Positions 1 to 7,163 of a stretch of 7,947 nucleotides of DNA are shown piece by piece. The stretch spans positions 1 through 7,947 of the forward strand of contig JAUMXP010000076.1 in NCBI GenBank assembly GCA_030529125.1. Reading direction: 5' to 3'. How positions within the stretch are numbered: the first letter of the stretch is position 1; every line of letters begins with the position of its first letter. This DNA comes from Eubacteriales bacterium. GTDB lineage: Bacteria > Bacillota > Clostridia > Oscillospirales > Acutalibacteraceae. The notes below the pieces were generated by a model. That model was not told where the DNA came from and searched no databases. It saw only the letters and a program-made list of their open reading frames with translations. The translations under genes were made by a program, and so were the position numbers.

Positions 1-967
1 CCCTGTGCCAGACAGTGTTGAAAATATCAATAAGCAAATCGAGATAATTAATAATGATGCTGTGATTAGTGTATATCCGTATGCATCGATAACTGTCGGA
101 CAACGTGGTGAAGAACTATCTGATATGGATAGTTTAAAGAATTTTGCTATAGCATTCTCTGATGATGGACGTGGAGTTCAGTCTGATGAGATGATGTATA
201 GAGCTATGCAGAAAGCTAAAGAACTAAACATGATGATCGTTGCTCATTGTGAAGTTAACGACTTGCTTAAGGGCGGATATATCCATGATGGACAGTATGC
301 TAAGGACCACAACCACAGAGGTATATGTAGTGAAAGTGAGTTCGCTCAGATTGCACGAGATCTGGAACTTGCTGAAAAGATAGGCTGCAAATATCATGTG
401 TGTCATATATCAACTAAAGAGAGCGTAAAACTTATCAGATCTGCTAAAGCTCGGGGCGTTGATGTGACCTGTGAAACAGGGCCTCATTACCTTGTTTTTG
501 ACGATAGTGATCTACAAGAAGACGGAAAGTTCAAGATGAACCCACCTCTTCGCTCAAAAGAAGATAAACTTGCTTTGATTGAGGGTATTGTTGATGGCAC
601 TATCGATATGATAGCCACTGACCATGCACCTCATTCTGCTGAAGAAAAGTCAAAAGGACTTGAAAAAAGCGCTTTTGGTATAGTCGGGCTTGAAACAGCT
701 TTCCCTGTTATTTACACACACTTGATTAAGAATAACATTATCACTATTGAAAAAGCAGTAGAATTGCTTTCAAATAATCCTAGAAAGCGTTTTGATATTC
801 AACGCAACTGTGATTTTACAGTGTGGGATTTGAATTATAAATCCAAAGTTAATGTTGATGAGTTCTTATCTATGGGTCGTTCAACCCCATTTGAAAGTAT
901 GGAGCTCTACGGAAAATGTATAGCAACCGTTCATAACGGAAAAATTGTATATAACGATAATTATTAA
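1..967 (+). CDS. pyrC: Dihydroorotase, 5'-truncated by the window edge
   Basis: Zinc amidohydrolase that interconverts carbamoyl-aspartate and dihydroorotate, the third step of UMP synthesis, in the cytoplasm. The reading frame is open to the window edge (first whole codon at base 2, Pro). The first residues, PVPDS, fit the region just after the family's MPNT motif, so the GTG at base 5 is an internal Val and not the start. Counting from that Val as residue 1, visible class I motifs are FSDDG (51-55), AHCE (80-83), CHIST (133-137), MNPPLR (178-183) and TDHAPH (205-210). These carry the bridging Asp, the later metal-binding His residues, and the catalytic Asp206. By family alignment about 95-100 N-terminal residues are missing, including the HxH metal motif. 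The C-terminal beta domain is shortened near residues 262-271. It ends 20 bases before carB and is clearly co-transcribed with it. Function is near certain; the exact start is not visible. Confidence 0.96.
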   Translation, partial: PVPDSVENINKQIEIINNDAVISVYPYASITVGQRGEELSDMDSLKNFAIAFSDDGRGVQSDEMMYRAMQKAKELNMMIVAHCEVNDLLKGGYIHDGQYAKDHNHRGICSESEFAQIARDLELAEKIGCKYHVCHISTKESVKLIRSAKARGVDVTCETGPHYLVFDDSDLQEDGKFKMNPPLRSKEDKLALIEGIVDGTIDMIATDHAPHSAEEKSKGLEKSAFGIVGLETAFPVIYTHLIKNNIITIEKAVELLSNNPRKRFDIQRNCDFTVWDLNYKSKVNVDEFLSMGRSTPFESMELYGKCIATVHNGKIVYNDNY

Positions 968-987
968 TTCGAGATAGGAGAAAACGT

Positions 988-3900
988 ATGGCTAAAAGAA
1001 CAGATATTAAGAAAGTACTGATTATCGGCTCTGGTCCGATTGTTATCGGACAGGCTGCTGAGTTTGACTACGCAGGCACACAGGCTTGTTTAGCTCTCAA
1101 AGAAGAAGGTTACGAAGTAGTGCTTGTTAACTCAAACCCAGCAACAATTATGACAGATACAGTTATTGCTGACAAAGTTTACATGGAACCACTCACTTTA
1201 GAGTATGTAGCTAAGATTCTGAGATACGAAAGACCTGACGCTATTGTGCCTGGTATTGGTGGTCAGACTGGTCTTAACCTTGCTATGCAGCTTGAGAAGA
1301 AGGGTGTCTTAAAAGAATGTGGCGTTGAACTTCTCGGTACAAGCTCTGAGAGTATTGAGAGAGCTGAAGACCGTGATCTTTTCAAACAGCTTTGTGAATC
1401 AATCGGTGAGCCAGTAATCCCATCTGAAATCACATACAACATAGATGAGGCTAAAGCAGCAGCTTCTCGTATCGGATATCCTGTTGTTCTTCGCCCTGCT
1501 TTTACACTTGGTGGTACAGGCGGTGGCTTCGCTAATAACGAAAAAGAACTCGAAGACATCGGTTTGAACGCATTTAAGCTTTCTCCTGTTCATCAGGTTC
1601 TTATCGAAAAGAGTGTTAAAGGCTACAAAGAAATCGAGTTCGAAGTTATGCGTGACTCTGAAGACACAGCTATCACTATCTGTGGCATGGAGAATATTGA
1701 CCCTGTTGGTGTACACACAGGCGACTCACTTGTTGTGGCTCCAATCCTCACACTTAACGACCATGATCTCAAGATGCTCAACGATAGTGCTATCAAGCTT
1801 ATCAAAGAGCTTAAAATTGAGGGTGGCTGTAACGTTCAGTTTGCGCTCAACCCTAATTCAAGCGAATATTTCCTTATCGAAGTAAACCCACGAGTTTCAC
1901 GTTCATCAGCTCTTGCTTCTAAAGCTTCAGGTTATCCGATTGCACGTGTTACCGCAAAAATTGCTATGGGTATGGCTTTAAGAGATATTGAAATCGCTAA
2001 CACTAACGCTTCATTTGAGCCAAGACTTGATTATATCGTTGCTAAGCTTCCACGTTTTCCATTCGATAAATTCACTACAGCATCAAATATTCTCGATACA
2101 CAGATGAAAGCTACTGGCGAGGTTATGGGTATCGGCTCTAACCTAGAAGAATGCCTGCTCAAATCTGTTCGTTCACTTGAAACAGGTGTTTGTCACTACT
2201 ATATGGCTAAATTCGATAGTATGACTACCGAAGAACTCTATGAATACATTCAACAGTTCAAAGATGACAACATCTTTGCTGTTACAGAGCTTATCCGCAG
2301 AGACGAGCCACTTGAGAAGATTCACGATGTTACTAAGATTACTACTTACTTTCTTGAATCATTCAAGAACATCGTTGATATGGAGAGAAAGCTTACAGCT
2401 AACATCAATGATTTAGATGTATTACTCGAAGCTAAGAAGATGGGCTTCTGTGATAAATTTATCTCTACTCTTTGGAACACTGACGAGCTTAGCGTATATA
2501 AACTTCGTAAAGATAACAATATGTATCCAGTGTTCAGAATGGTAGATACATGTCATACTAACGCTTATATCCCATATTTCTATTCTTCATACACAGGCGA
2601 GAACTGCTCAAGACTAACTGATAAAAAGAAGATTGTAGTTTTAGGCGCTGGCCCTATCCGTATCGGTCAGGGTGTTGAGTTTGATTATTCTACTGTTCAC
2701 GCTGTTTCTACTATCAAGCGCTCAGGATATGAAGCTATTATTATCAATAATAACCCTGAGACTGTTTCAACTGACTATACTACAGCCGATAAACTCTACT
2801 TTGAGCCACTTACTCCTGAAGATGTTATGAACATTATTGAGTTTGAAAAACCAGAGGGTGTTGTTGTTTCACTTGGCGGTCAGACTGCTATCAATCTTGC
2901 TGATCCACTGATGAAACGTGGAGTTAAGATTATTGGTACTGATTGTGAAGCGATTAACAGAGCAGAGGATAGAGGCTCGTTTGAGAAAATCCTTAAAGAA
3001 CTCAATATCCCACAGCCACAGGGTGTAGCTGTTACTAAGATCGAAGATGGCGTAAAAGCTGCTAAAGAAATCGGTTATCCTGTACTTGTTCGTCCAAGCT
3101 TTGTTCTTGGTGGACGTGCTATGCAGATTGTTGCTAACGAAGAACAGCTAAGACTATACTTAAAAACAGCTGTTGAAATTGATGAAGATAAGCCAGTACT
3201 TGTTGATAAATACGTTCAGGGTAAAGAGGTAGAGGTCGACGCTATTTGTGACGGCAGAGACGTATTTGTTCCTGGTATTATGGAGCTTGTTGAGCGTACC
3301 GGTATCCACAGCGGTGACTCAATTAGCGTTTATCCTGCTTACAGCATTTCAGATAAGGTTAAAGGTACTATCCTCAGATACACTAAGATGCTCGGTTTAG
3401 GTATTGGTATCAAGGGCTTATATAATATTCAGTTTATTGTTGATAAGAATGAAGATGTATATATCATCGAGGTTAATCCACGTTCTTCACGTACTGTACC
3501 ATTCCTTTCAAAAGCAACAGGTTACTCTCTTGCTGATATTGCTACTGAAGTTATTCTTGGCATGAGCTTAAAAGAACTTGGCATCTTCGAGCTCTATCCT
3601 GAAGAGAAGAAGAGATTCTACGTTAAAGTTCCAGTATTCTCATTCAATAAAATTAAAGGCTTAGATGCTTATCTTTCACCAGAAATGAAATCAACAGGTG
3701 AAGCTATCGGTTATGACGATAAACTTCACAGAGCTATGTGCAAGGCACTCATCGCAGGCGGTACAAACATCCAAAACTACGGTACTGTTCTTGTTACTTT
3801 AGCTGACGAGGATAAACTCGAAGCTCTTCCACTTATCAAGAGATTCTACAAGATGGGCTTTAATATCGAAGCTACTGCCGGTACTGCTGCATTCCTTAAA

Positions 3901-4164
3901 AACAACGGTATCCGCACTAAAGTCAGAGGAAAAATCAGCGAAGGCTCTGAAGAAATTTTAGAATCAATAAGAGCAGGTTATGTAAGTTGTGTGATTAACA
4001 CTCGTTCAATCACAGCAAGTTCTCATAATGACGACGGTTCTGTTATTCGCAGATGCGCTGTAGAAAACGGTGTTGCTCTTTATACATCTTTAGATACAGT
4101 AAAACTTCTTCTTGACGTACTCGAGGAAATAACAATCAAAGTATCAACGATCGATTCTATTTAA
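988..4164 (+). CDS. carB: Carbamoyl-phosphate synthase, large (synthetase) subunit
   Basis: Makes carbamoyl phosphate from bicarbonate, ammonia channelled from the CarA glutaminase, and two ATP. At 1058 residues it is full length for the family (about 1070). It shows the known internal duplication. The first ATP-grasp half has GSGPIVIGQ near the N terminus, Arg129 in EDR, Arg169 in RPAFTLGG and Glu298/Asn300 in IEVNPR. The second half starts near 548 with GAGPIRIGQG, then Arg662, Arg702 in RPSFVLGG and Glu828/Asn830 in IEVNPR. Residues about 400-545 are the oligomerisation region (KIHDVTK, PVFRMVDTC). The last ~130 residues are the MGS-like allosteric domain, with Thr963 and Thr966 (ATAGT), Lys982, Asn1004 and Thr1005 where E. 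coli CarB binds nucleotide, so UMP feedback is likely. The start is supported by AGGAG at 976-980, seven bases upstream. The carA partner is not next to it. It could serve arginine synthesis as well, but its place here points to pyrimidines. Confidence 0.98.
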   Translation: MAKRTDIKKVLIIGSGPIVIGQAAEFDYAGTQACLALKEEGYEVVLVNSNPATIMTDTVIADKVYMEPLTLEYVAKILRYERPDAIVPGIGGQTGLNLAMQLEKKGVLKECGVELLGTSSESIERAEDRDLFKQLCESIGEPVIPSEITYNIDEAKAAASRIGYPVVLRPAFTLGGTGGGFANNEKELEDIGLNAFKLSPVHQVLIEKSVKGYKEIEFEVMRDSEDTAITICGMENIDPVGVHTGDSLVVAPILTLNDHDLKMLNDSAIKLIKELKIEGGCNVQFALNPNSSEYFLIEVNPRVSRSSALASKASGYPIARVTAKIAMGMALRDIEIANTNASFEPRLDYIVAKLPRFPFDKFTTASNILDTQMKATGEVMGIGSNLEECLLKSVRSLETGVCHYYMAKFDSMTTEELYEYIQQFKDDNIFAVTELIRRDEPLEKIHDVTKITTYFLESFKNIVDMERKLTANINDLDVLLEAKKMGFCDKFISTLWNTDELSVYKLRKDNNMYPVFRMVDTCHTNAYIPYFYSSYTGENCSRLTDKKKIVVLGAGPIRIGQGVEFDYSTVHAVSTIKRSGYEAIIINNNPETVSTDYTTADKLYFEPLTPEDVMNIIEFEKPEGVVVSLGGQTAINLADPLMKRGVKIIGTDCEAINRAEDRGSFEKILKELNIPQPQGVAVTKIEDGVKAAKEIGYPVLVRPSFVLGGRAMQIVANEEQLRLYLKTAVEIDEDKPVLVDKYVQGKEVEVDAICDGRDVFVPGIMELVERTGIHSGDSISVYPAYSISDKVKGTILRYTKMLGLGIGIKGLYNIQFIVDKNEDVYIIEVNPRSSRTVPFLSKATGYSLADIATEVILGMSLKELGIFELYPEEKKRFYVKVPVFSFNKIKGLDAYLSPEMKSTGEAIGYDDKLHRAMCKALIAGGTNIQNYGTVLVTLADEDKLEALPLIKRFYKMGFNIEATAGTAAFLKNNGIRTKVRGKISEGSEEILESIRAGYVSCVINTRSITASSHNDDGSVIRRCAVENGVALYTSLDTVKLLLDVLEEITIKVSTIDSI

Positions 4165-4168
4165 GGTG
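4163..4168 (+). promoter_or_regulatory. Weak ribosome binding site for pyrK
   Basis: AAGGTG lies five bases before the pyrK ATG and overlaps the carB stop codon TAA. It is a poorer Shine-Dalgarno match than the AGGAG-type sites of the neighbouring genes, so pyrK translation probably depends partly on ribosomes finishing carB. The coupling is inferred; the sequence and spacing are seen. Confidence 0.6.
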
Positions 4169-4173
4169 TAAAT

Positions 4174-4908
4174 ATGAAACAAGGTATATTTAAAGTTGCA
4201 GAAAATTCTGCGCTCACTGATTCTGTGTTCAGAATGAAGCTTATAGGTGATGTTAGTGACATAACTGCACCAGGCCAGTTTATTAACATCAAACTTGATG
4301 GATTATATCTGCGTCGACCTATATCTGTTTTTTACTGCGATACTGAAAGCGTAACAATCATATATAAGGTTGTTGGTCGTGGCACAGAACAGATGTCACT
4401 GATTAATATTGGCGAAGAACTCGATGTTCTCACTGGTTTAGGTAATGGTTATGATACTTCTCTTTGTTCAGACCACGCCGTATTGTTAGGTGGCGGTGTT
4501 GGTGTACCACCACTTTACATGCTGGCTAAAAAGCTCAAAGATGAAGGTAAGACTATTTCTGTTATCTTAGGTTTCAATACTAAATCAGAGATTTTCTGTG
4601 AAGAAGATTTCAAAGCACTCACTGATGATGTCAAGGTTACTACTGTTGATGGTAGTTACGGTGTAAAAGGTTTTGTTACTGATGCGTTACCTGAAAGCTA
4701 CGATCATTTCTTTACATGTGGACCTGAACCAATGTTGAAAGCTATATATAAAGCAACCAACACATCAGGACAGTTTAGTTTTGAAGAACGTATGGGTTGT
4801 GGTTTTGGCGCTTGCATGGGATGTTCATGTAAAACTATTACCGGTTATAAGCGTATCTGTAAAGATGGCCCTGTTATGTTAAAGGAGGAGATATTATGGG
4901 AAGATTAA
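4174..4908 (+). CDS. pyrK: Dihydroorotate dehydrogenase B, electron-transfer (FAD/2Fe-2S) subunit
   Basis: Carries electrons from the FMN of PyrD through a 2Fe-2S cluster and FAD to NAD+, in a cytoplasmic PyrD2-PyrK2 complex. At 244 residues it is close to the usual length (about 250-260). An N-terminal ferredoxin-reductase-like FAD domain holds RRPIS (47-51) and GLGNGY (88-93). A nucleotide-binding domain follows with GGGVGVPPLY (106-115) and CGPEPML (182-188). The C-terminal cluster motif has Cys209, Cys214, Cys217 and Cys229 (C-x4-C-x2-C-x11-C). A further Cys219 lies between the third and fourth ligands and is probably not one. The x11 loop is shorter than the x14 or longer loop I recall in Lactococcus and Bacillus PyrK. 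It starts nine bases after the carB stop, and its last 13 bases overlap the start of pyrD, as suits two subunits of one complex. The adjacent pyrD and the Cys motif set it apart from general NAD(P)H-flavin reductases. Confidence 0.97.
   Translation: MKQGIFKVAENSALTDSVFRMKLIGDVSDITAPGQFINIKLDGLYLRRPISVFYCDTESVTIIYKVVGRGTEQMSLINIGEELDVLTGLGNGYDTSLCSDHAVLLGGGVGVPPLYMLAKKLKDEGKTISVILGFNTKSEIFCEEDFKALTDDVKVTTVDGSYGVKGFVTDALPESYDHFFTCGPEPMLKAIYKATNTSGQFSFEERMGCGFGACMGCSCKTITGYKRICKDGPVMLKEEILWED
4881..4888 (+). promoter_or_regulatory. Strong ribosome binding site for pyrD inside pyrK
   Basis: AAAGGAGG lies within the last pyrK codons (Lys-Glu-Glu), seven bases before the pyrD ATG. It is among the best Shine-Dalgarno matches in the window and fixes the pyrD start at 4896, inside pyrK. 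The run of charged codons at the PyrK C terminus is thus also the initiation signal for its partner subunit. Confidence 0.85.
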
Positions 4909-5807
4909 ATGTTACTTTGTGTGGCATTGAACTTGACAACCCGATTATCCCTGCCAGCGGTACATTCGGATATGGTTATGAATATGCCGATTTATATGAT
5001 ATTAATATCTTAGGTACATTTTCTTTCAAAGGAACTACTAAAGAACCTAGATTTGGTAACCCAACTCCTAGAATCGCTGAGTGCTACAGTGGTATGATCA
5101 ACGCTGTAGGATTGCAGAACCCTGGTGTTGATAAGGTAGTTTTAGAGGAATTACCTAAACTCAAAAAATGTTTTGATAAAAAAGTAATGGCAAACGTCGG
5201 CGGCTTTTCTGTTGATGAGTATGTATACACAGCTAAGATGTTAGATAAAGAAGAACAGGTTGGTTGGATAGAAGTTAATATCAGCTGTCCTAATGTTCAT
5301 GGTGGCGGTATCGCTTTTGGTACATCACCTGAAAACGCTGCGATTATCACAAAAGCTGTGAAAGAAGCCGTAACAAAACCGGTTATTGTTAAACTATCAC
5401 CTAACGTAACTGATATTGTAGCAATAGCAAAAGCTGTTGAAGAAGCAGGAGCTGATGCTATCAGTCTTATCAATACTATGCTTGGTATGCGAATTGACCT
5501 GAAAACTAAAAAGCCTGTAATCGCTAACAAGATGGGTGGATTCTCAGGCCCAGCGATTTTCCCGGTTGCTTTGCGCATGGTATATCAGGTGTCACATGCA
5601 GTGAACATTCCTGTCATCGGTATGGGTGGTGTTTCATCTGCGGAGGATGTTATCGAAATGATGCTTGCAGGTGCTACAGCAGTACAGATCGGTGCGGCAA
5701 ATCTTGTTGATCCTTATGTTTGCAAAGATATAATTGAGAAATTACCTCAGGTAATGGACAAATATAATATAGATAATTTAAATGACATTATAGGAGGAGT
5801 TAAGTAA
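4896..5807 (+). CDS. pyrD: Dihydroorotate dehydrogenase B, catalytic (FMN) subunit
   Basis: Oxidises dihydroorotate to orotate, the fourth step of UMP synthesis, with FMN. At 303 residues it has the usual class 1 length, with one TIM-barrel domain and no membrane helix, unlike the quinone-linked class 2 enzymes. The N terminus has the family pattern with ASGTFGYG (20-27). Lys45 lies in FKGTT, followed by EPRFGNPTPR. MINAVGLQNPG is the substrate-binding stretch. NISCPNV holds Cys131, the catalytic base of class 1 enzymes (class 2 uses Ser). Later glycine-rich stretches, GMGGVSSAED and ATAVQIG, fit the FMN phosphate site. The Cys base together with the adjacent pyrK identifies class 1B (NAD+-linked) rather than the fumarate-using class 1A. 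The ATG lies inside the pyrK end, and the TAA shares a base with the pyrF start, so the three genes are probably translationally linked. Confidence 0.98.
   Translation: MGRLNVTLCGIELDNPIIPASGTFGYGYEYADLYDINILGTFSFKGTTKEPRFGNPTPRIAECYSGMINAVGLQNPGVDKVVLEELPKLKKCFDKKVMANVGGFSVDEYVYTAKMLDKEEQVGWIEVNISCPNVHGGGIAFGTSPENAAIITKAVKEAVTKPVIVKLSPNVTDIVAIAKAVEEAGADAISLINTMLGMRIDLKTKKPVIANKMGGFSGPAIFPVALRMVYQVSHAVNIPVIGMGGVSSAEDVIEMMLAGATAVQIGAANLVDPYVCKDIIEKLPQVMDKYNIDNLNDIIGGVK
5792..5797 (+). promoter_or_regulatory. Ribosome binding site for pyrF inside pyrD
   Basis: AGGAGG lies nine bases before the pyrF ATG, within the last pyrD codons. The stop and start share one base (TAATG at 5805-5809), a classic arrangement for termination-reinitiation. 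It supports the ATG at 5807 as the pyrF start. Confidence 0.8.
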
Positions 5808-6505
5808 TGGGTAGAGACGTAATTGTAGCATGTGACTTTTCAAGTGCTGAGGCAGTGTTTAGCTTTCTTGACAAATTCACAGAAAGAAAACCTTTCGTAA
5901 AAATCGGTATGGAGCTTTTCTATGCTGAGGGTCCACAGATTGTTAAGGAGATCAAAAAGCGTGGTCACAAGATTTTCTTAGACTTAAAGCTTCATGATAT
6001 TCCTAACACTGTTAAGAAGTCTATGGCTGTTCTTTCTAATCTTGATGTTGACATGACTAACCTTCATGCAGGTGGTACATGTCGTATGATGGAGGGTGCA
6101 CTCGAGGGTCTTACAAGACCTGATGGCACAAGACCACTTCTTATCGCTGTTACACAGCTTACTTCTACTGATCAGCAGAGCATGGAAGAAGACCTTCTCA
6201 TCAAAGAGCCTATCGATAAGGTTGTTATGCACTATGCCGCTAACGCTAAGAAAGCAGGTCTCGATGGTGTAGTATGTTCACCACTCGAAGCTCAGAAAGT
6301 TCATGACACATGTGGTGAAAAGTTCTTAACAGTTACTCCTGGTGTTCGTTTTGCTGACGGTGACATCGGTGACCAGAAGCGTGTTATGACTCCTGCACAG
6401 GCTAAGGAAATCGGTTCAGACTATATTGTTGTTGGCCGTCCTATTACTGCAGCAGATGATCCTGTTGCTGCATATAACAGATGTGTAGCTGAATTTGTTG
6501 ATTAA
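5807..6505 (+). CDS. pyrF: Orotidine 5'-phosphate decarboxylase
   Basis: Converts OMP to UMP, the last step of the pathway, without a cofactor, as a cytoplasmic TIM-barrel dimer. At 232 residues it is the short bacterial form (B. subtilis/E. coli type), not the longer form of about 270-310 residues found in many other bacteria. Key residues are Asp10 (VACDF), Lys32 (FVKIG), the catalytic Asp59-x-Lys61-x-x-Asp64 tetrad region in DLKLHDIPNTV, and the phosphate-gripping end with TPGVR (Arg181) and VGRPIT (Arg211). LHAGG (86-90) is also typical. It begins on the pyrD stop codon and ends 18 bases before pyrE. All 13 Ile codons I read are ATT or ATC, with no ATA, unlike pyrC and pyrK. Nothing is missing or broken. 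Confidence 0.98.
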   Translation: MGRDVIVACDFSSAEAVFSFLDKFTERKPFVKIGMELFYAEGPQIVKEIKKRGHKIFLDLKLHDIPNTVKKSMAVLSNLDVDMTNLHAGGTCRMMEGALEGLTRPDGTRPLLIAVTQLTSTDQQSMEEDLLIKEPIDKVVMHYAANAKKAGLDGVVCSPLEAQKVHDTCGEKFLTVTPGVRFADGDIGDQKRVMTPAQAKEIGSDYIVVGRPITAADDPVAAYNRCVAEFVD

Positions 6506-6523
6506 TTAAAAGGAGATATAGAT

Positions 6524-7162
6524 ATGCAGAAATTGATTGCTAAAGATTTATTGAAGATCAAAGCCGTATTTTTCAGACCAGAAGAGCCTTTTACATGGGC
6601 ATCTGGTATCAAGAGCCCTGTTTACTGTGATAACCGTTTAACACTCTCTGCACCAGAAGTCAGAAATGATGTAGAGAACGGTCTTGCTCAGCTTATTAAA
6701 GAAAACTACCCTGAAGCTGAGGTGCTTATGGGTACTTCCACAGCTGGTATTGCTCATGCAGCTATCACTGCTCATCTGCTCGATATGCCTATGGGTTATG
6801 TTCGTTCAGGTGCTAAAGACCACGGCAGACAGAACCAGATCGAAGGCAAGCTTGAAAAGGGTCAGAAGGTTGTAGTTGTTGAAGATTTAATTTCAACTGG
6901 CGGTTCAGTTATCGAAGTTGTAAATGTACTCAGAGAAGCTGGTGCTGAAGTTTTAGGTATTGTAAGTATCTTTACTTATGGTATGCAGAAAGGTTTAGAC
7001 AGACTTGCTGCTGCAGAAGTTAAGAACATTTCTCTCACAAACTTCGACGTTATTGCTGAAGTTGCTGCTGAAGAAGGATATATCAAGAACGAAGATATTG
7101 TAAAACTCATTTCTTTCAGAAATAACCCATCAGACGAAAGTTGGATTAACGCGGGGGAATAA
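6524..7162 (+). CDS. pyrE: Orotate phosphoribosyltransferase
   Basis: Joins orotate and PRPP to give OMP, the fifth step of UMP synthesis, as a cytoplasmic dimer. At 212 residues it has normal family length. It begins with the N-terminal hood (FTWASGIKSPVYCDNR, about 23-38), which contacts orotate. STAGIAHA lies at about 72-79. The flexible catalytic loop is YVRSGAKDHGRQNQIEG (92-108), with Arg94, Lys98 and His100. The PRPP-binding signature is VVVVEDLISTGGS (116-128), with the acidic pair Glu120-Asp121. The start is well set: AAAAGGAG at 6508-6515 lies eight bases before the ATG, in the 18-base gap after pyrF. The stop is followed after one base by the pyrB ATG. All 17 Ile codons are ATT or ATC. 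The pathway context separates it from xanthine or adenine phosphoribosyltransferases. Confidence 0.98.
   Translation: MQKLIAKDLLKIKAVFFRPEEPFTWASGIKSPVYCDNRLTLSAPEVRNDVENGLAQLIKENYPEAEVLMGTSTAGIAHAAITAHLLDMPMGYVRSGAKDHGRQNQIEGKLEKGQKVVVVEDLISTGGSVIEVVNVLREAGAEVLGIVSIFTYGMQKGLDRLAAAEVKNISLTNFDVIAEVAAEEGYIKNEDIVKLISFRNNPSDESWINAGE
7153..7157 (+). promoter_or_regulatory. Unusual G-run ribosome binding site for pyrB
   Basis: A run of five G lies six bases before the pyrB ATG, inside the last codons of pyrE. It lacks the usual A, but GGGGG can pair with the CCUCC of 16S rRNA using one G-U wobble. With the stop and start only one base apart, pyrB is probably translated largely by ribosomes leaving pyrE. 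Confidence 0.55.
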
Positions 7163-7163
7163 T

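Noticed and set aside
5..7. GTG at base 5 as the true start of pyrC
   Set aside because: The frame stays open to the window edge, and the protein from here lacks the HxH metal motif and about 95-100 residues that every class I dihydroorotase has. The first residues match an internal conserved region.
224..406. Minus-strand frame of 60 codons opposite pyrC
   Set aside because: It is opposite conserved dihydroorotase motifs and shows no independent coding evidence.
1263..1805. Overlapping minus-strand open frames opposite carB
   Set aside because: They are shadows of strong coding sequence on the plus strand. Their translations are low-complexity, Ser/Leu-rich, and show no recognisable domain.
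1613..1885. Plus-strand alternative frame of 90 codons inside carB
   Set aside because: It lies wholly within the conserved first ATP-grasp domain of carB, in another frame, and has no recognisable domain.
988..4164. carB as a recent fusion or tandem duplication
   Set aside because: The two homologous halves are the ancient, universal architecture of this subunit and are well diverged from each other.
4165..4173. Terminator or attenuator between carB and pyrK
   Set aside because: The nine-base gap is too short for a hairpin and has no T-run.
5297..5578. Minus-strand hydrophobic frame opposite pyrD
   Set aside because: The hydrophobic look follows from reading the complement of Ala/Val/Gly-rich barrel codons; there is no gene context.
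5984..6232. Minus-strand frame opposite pyrF
   Set aside because: It runs antisense to the catalytic core of OMP decarboxylase and has no domain.
6684..6875. Plus-strand 63-codon frame inside pyrE
   Set aside because: It is an out-of-frame shadow of the conserved pyrE catalytic loop region.
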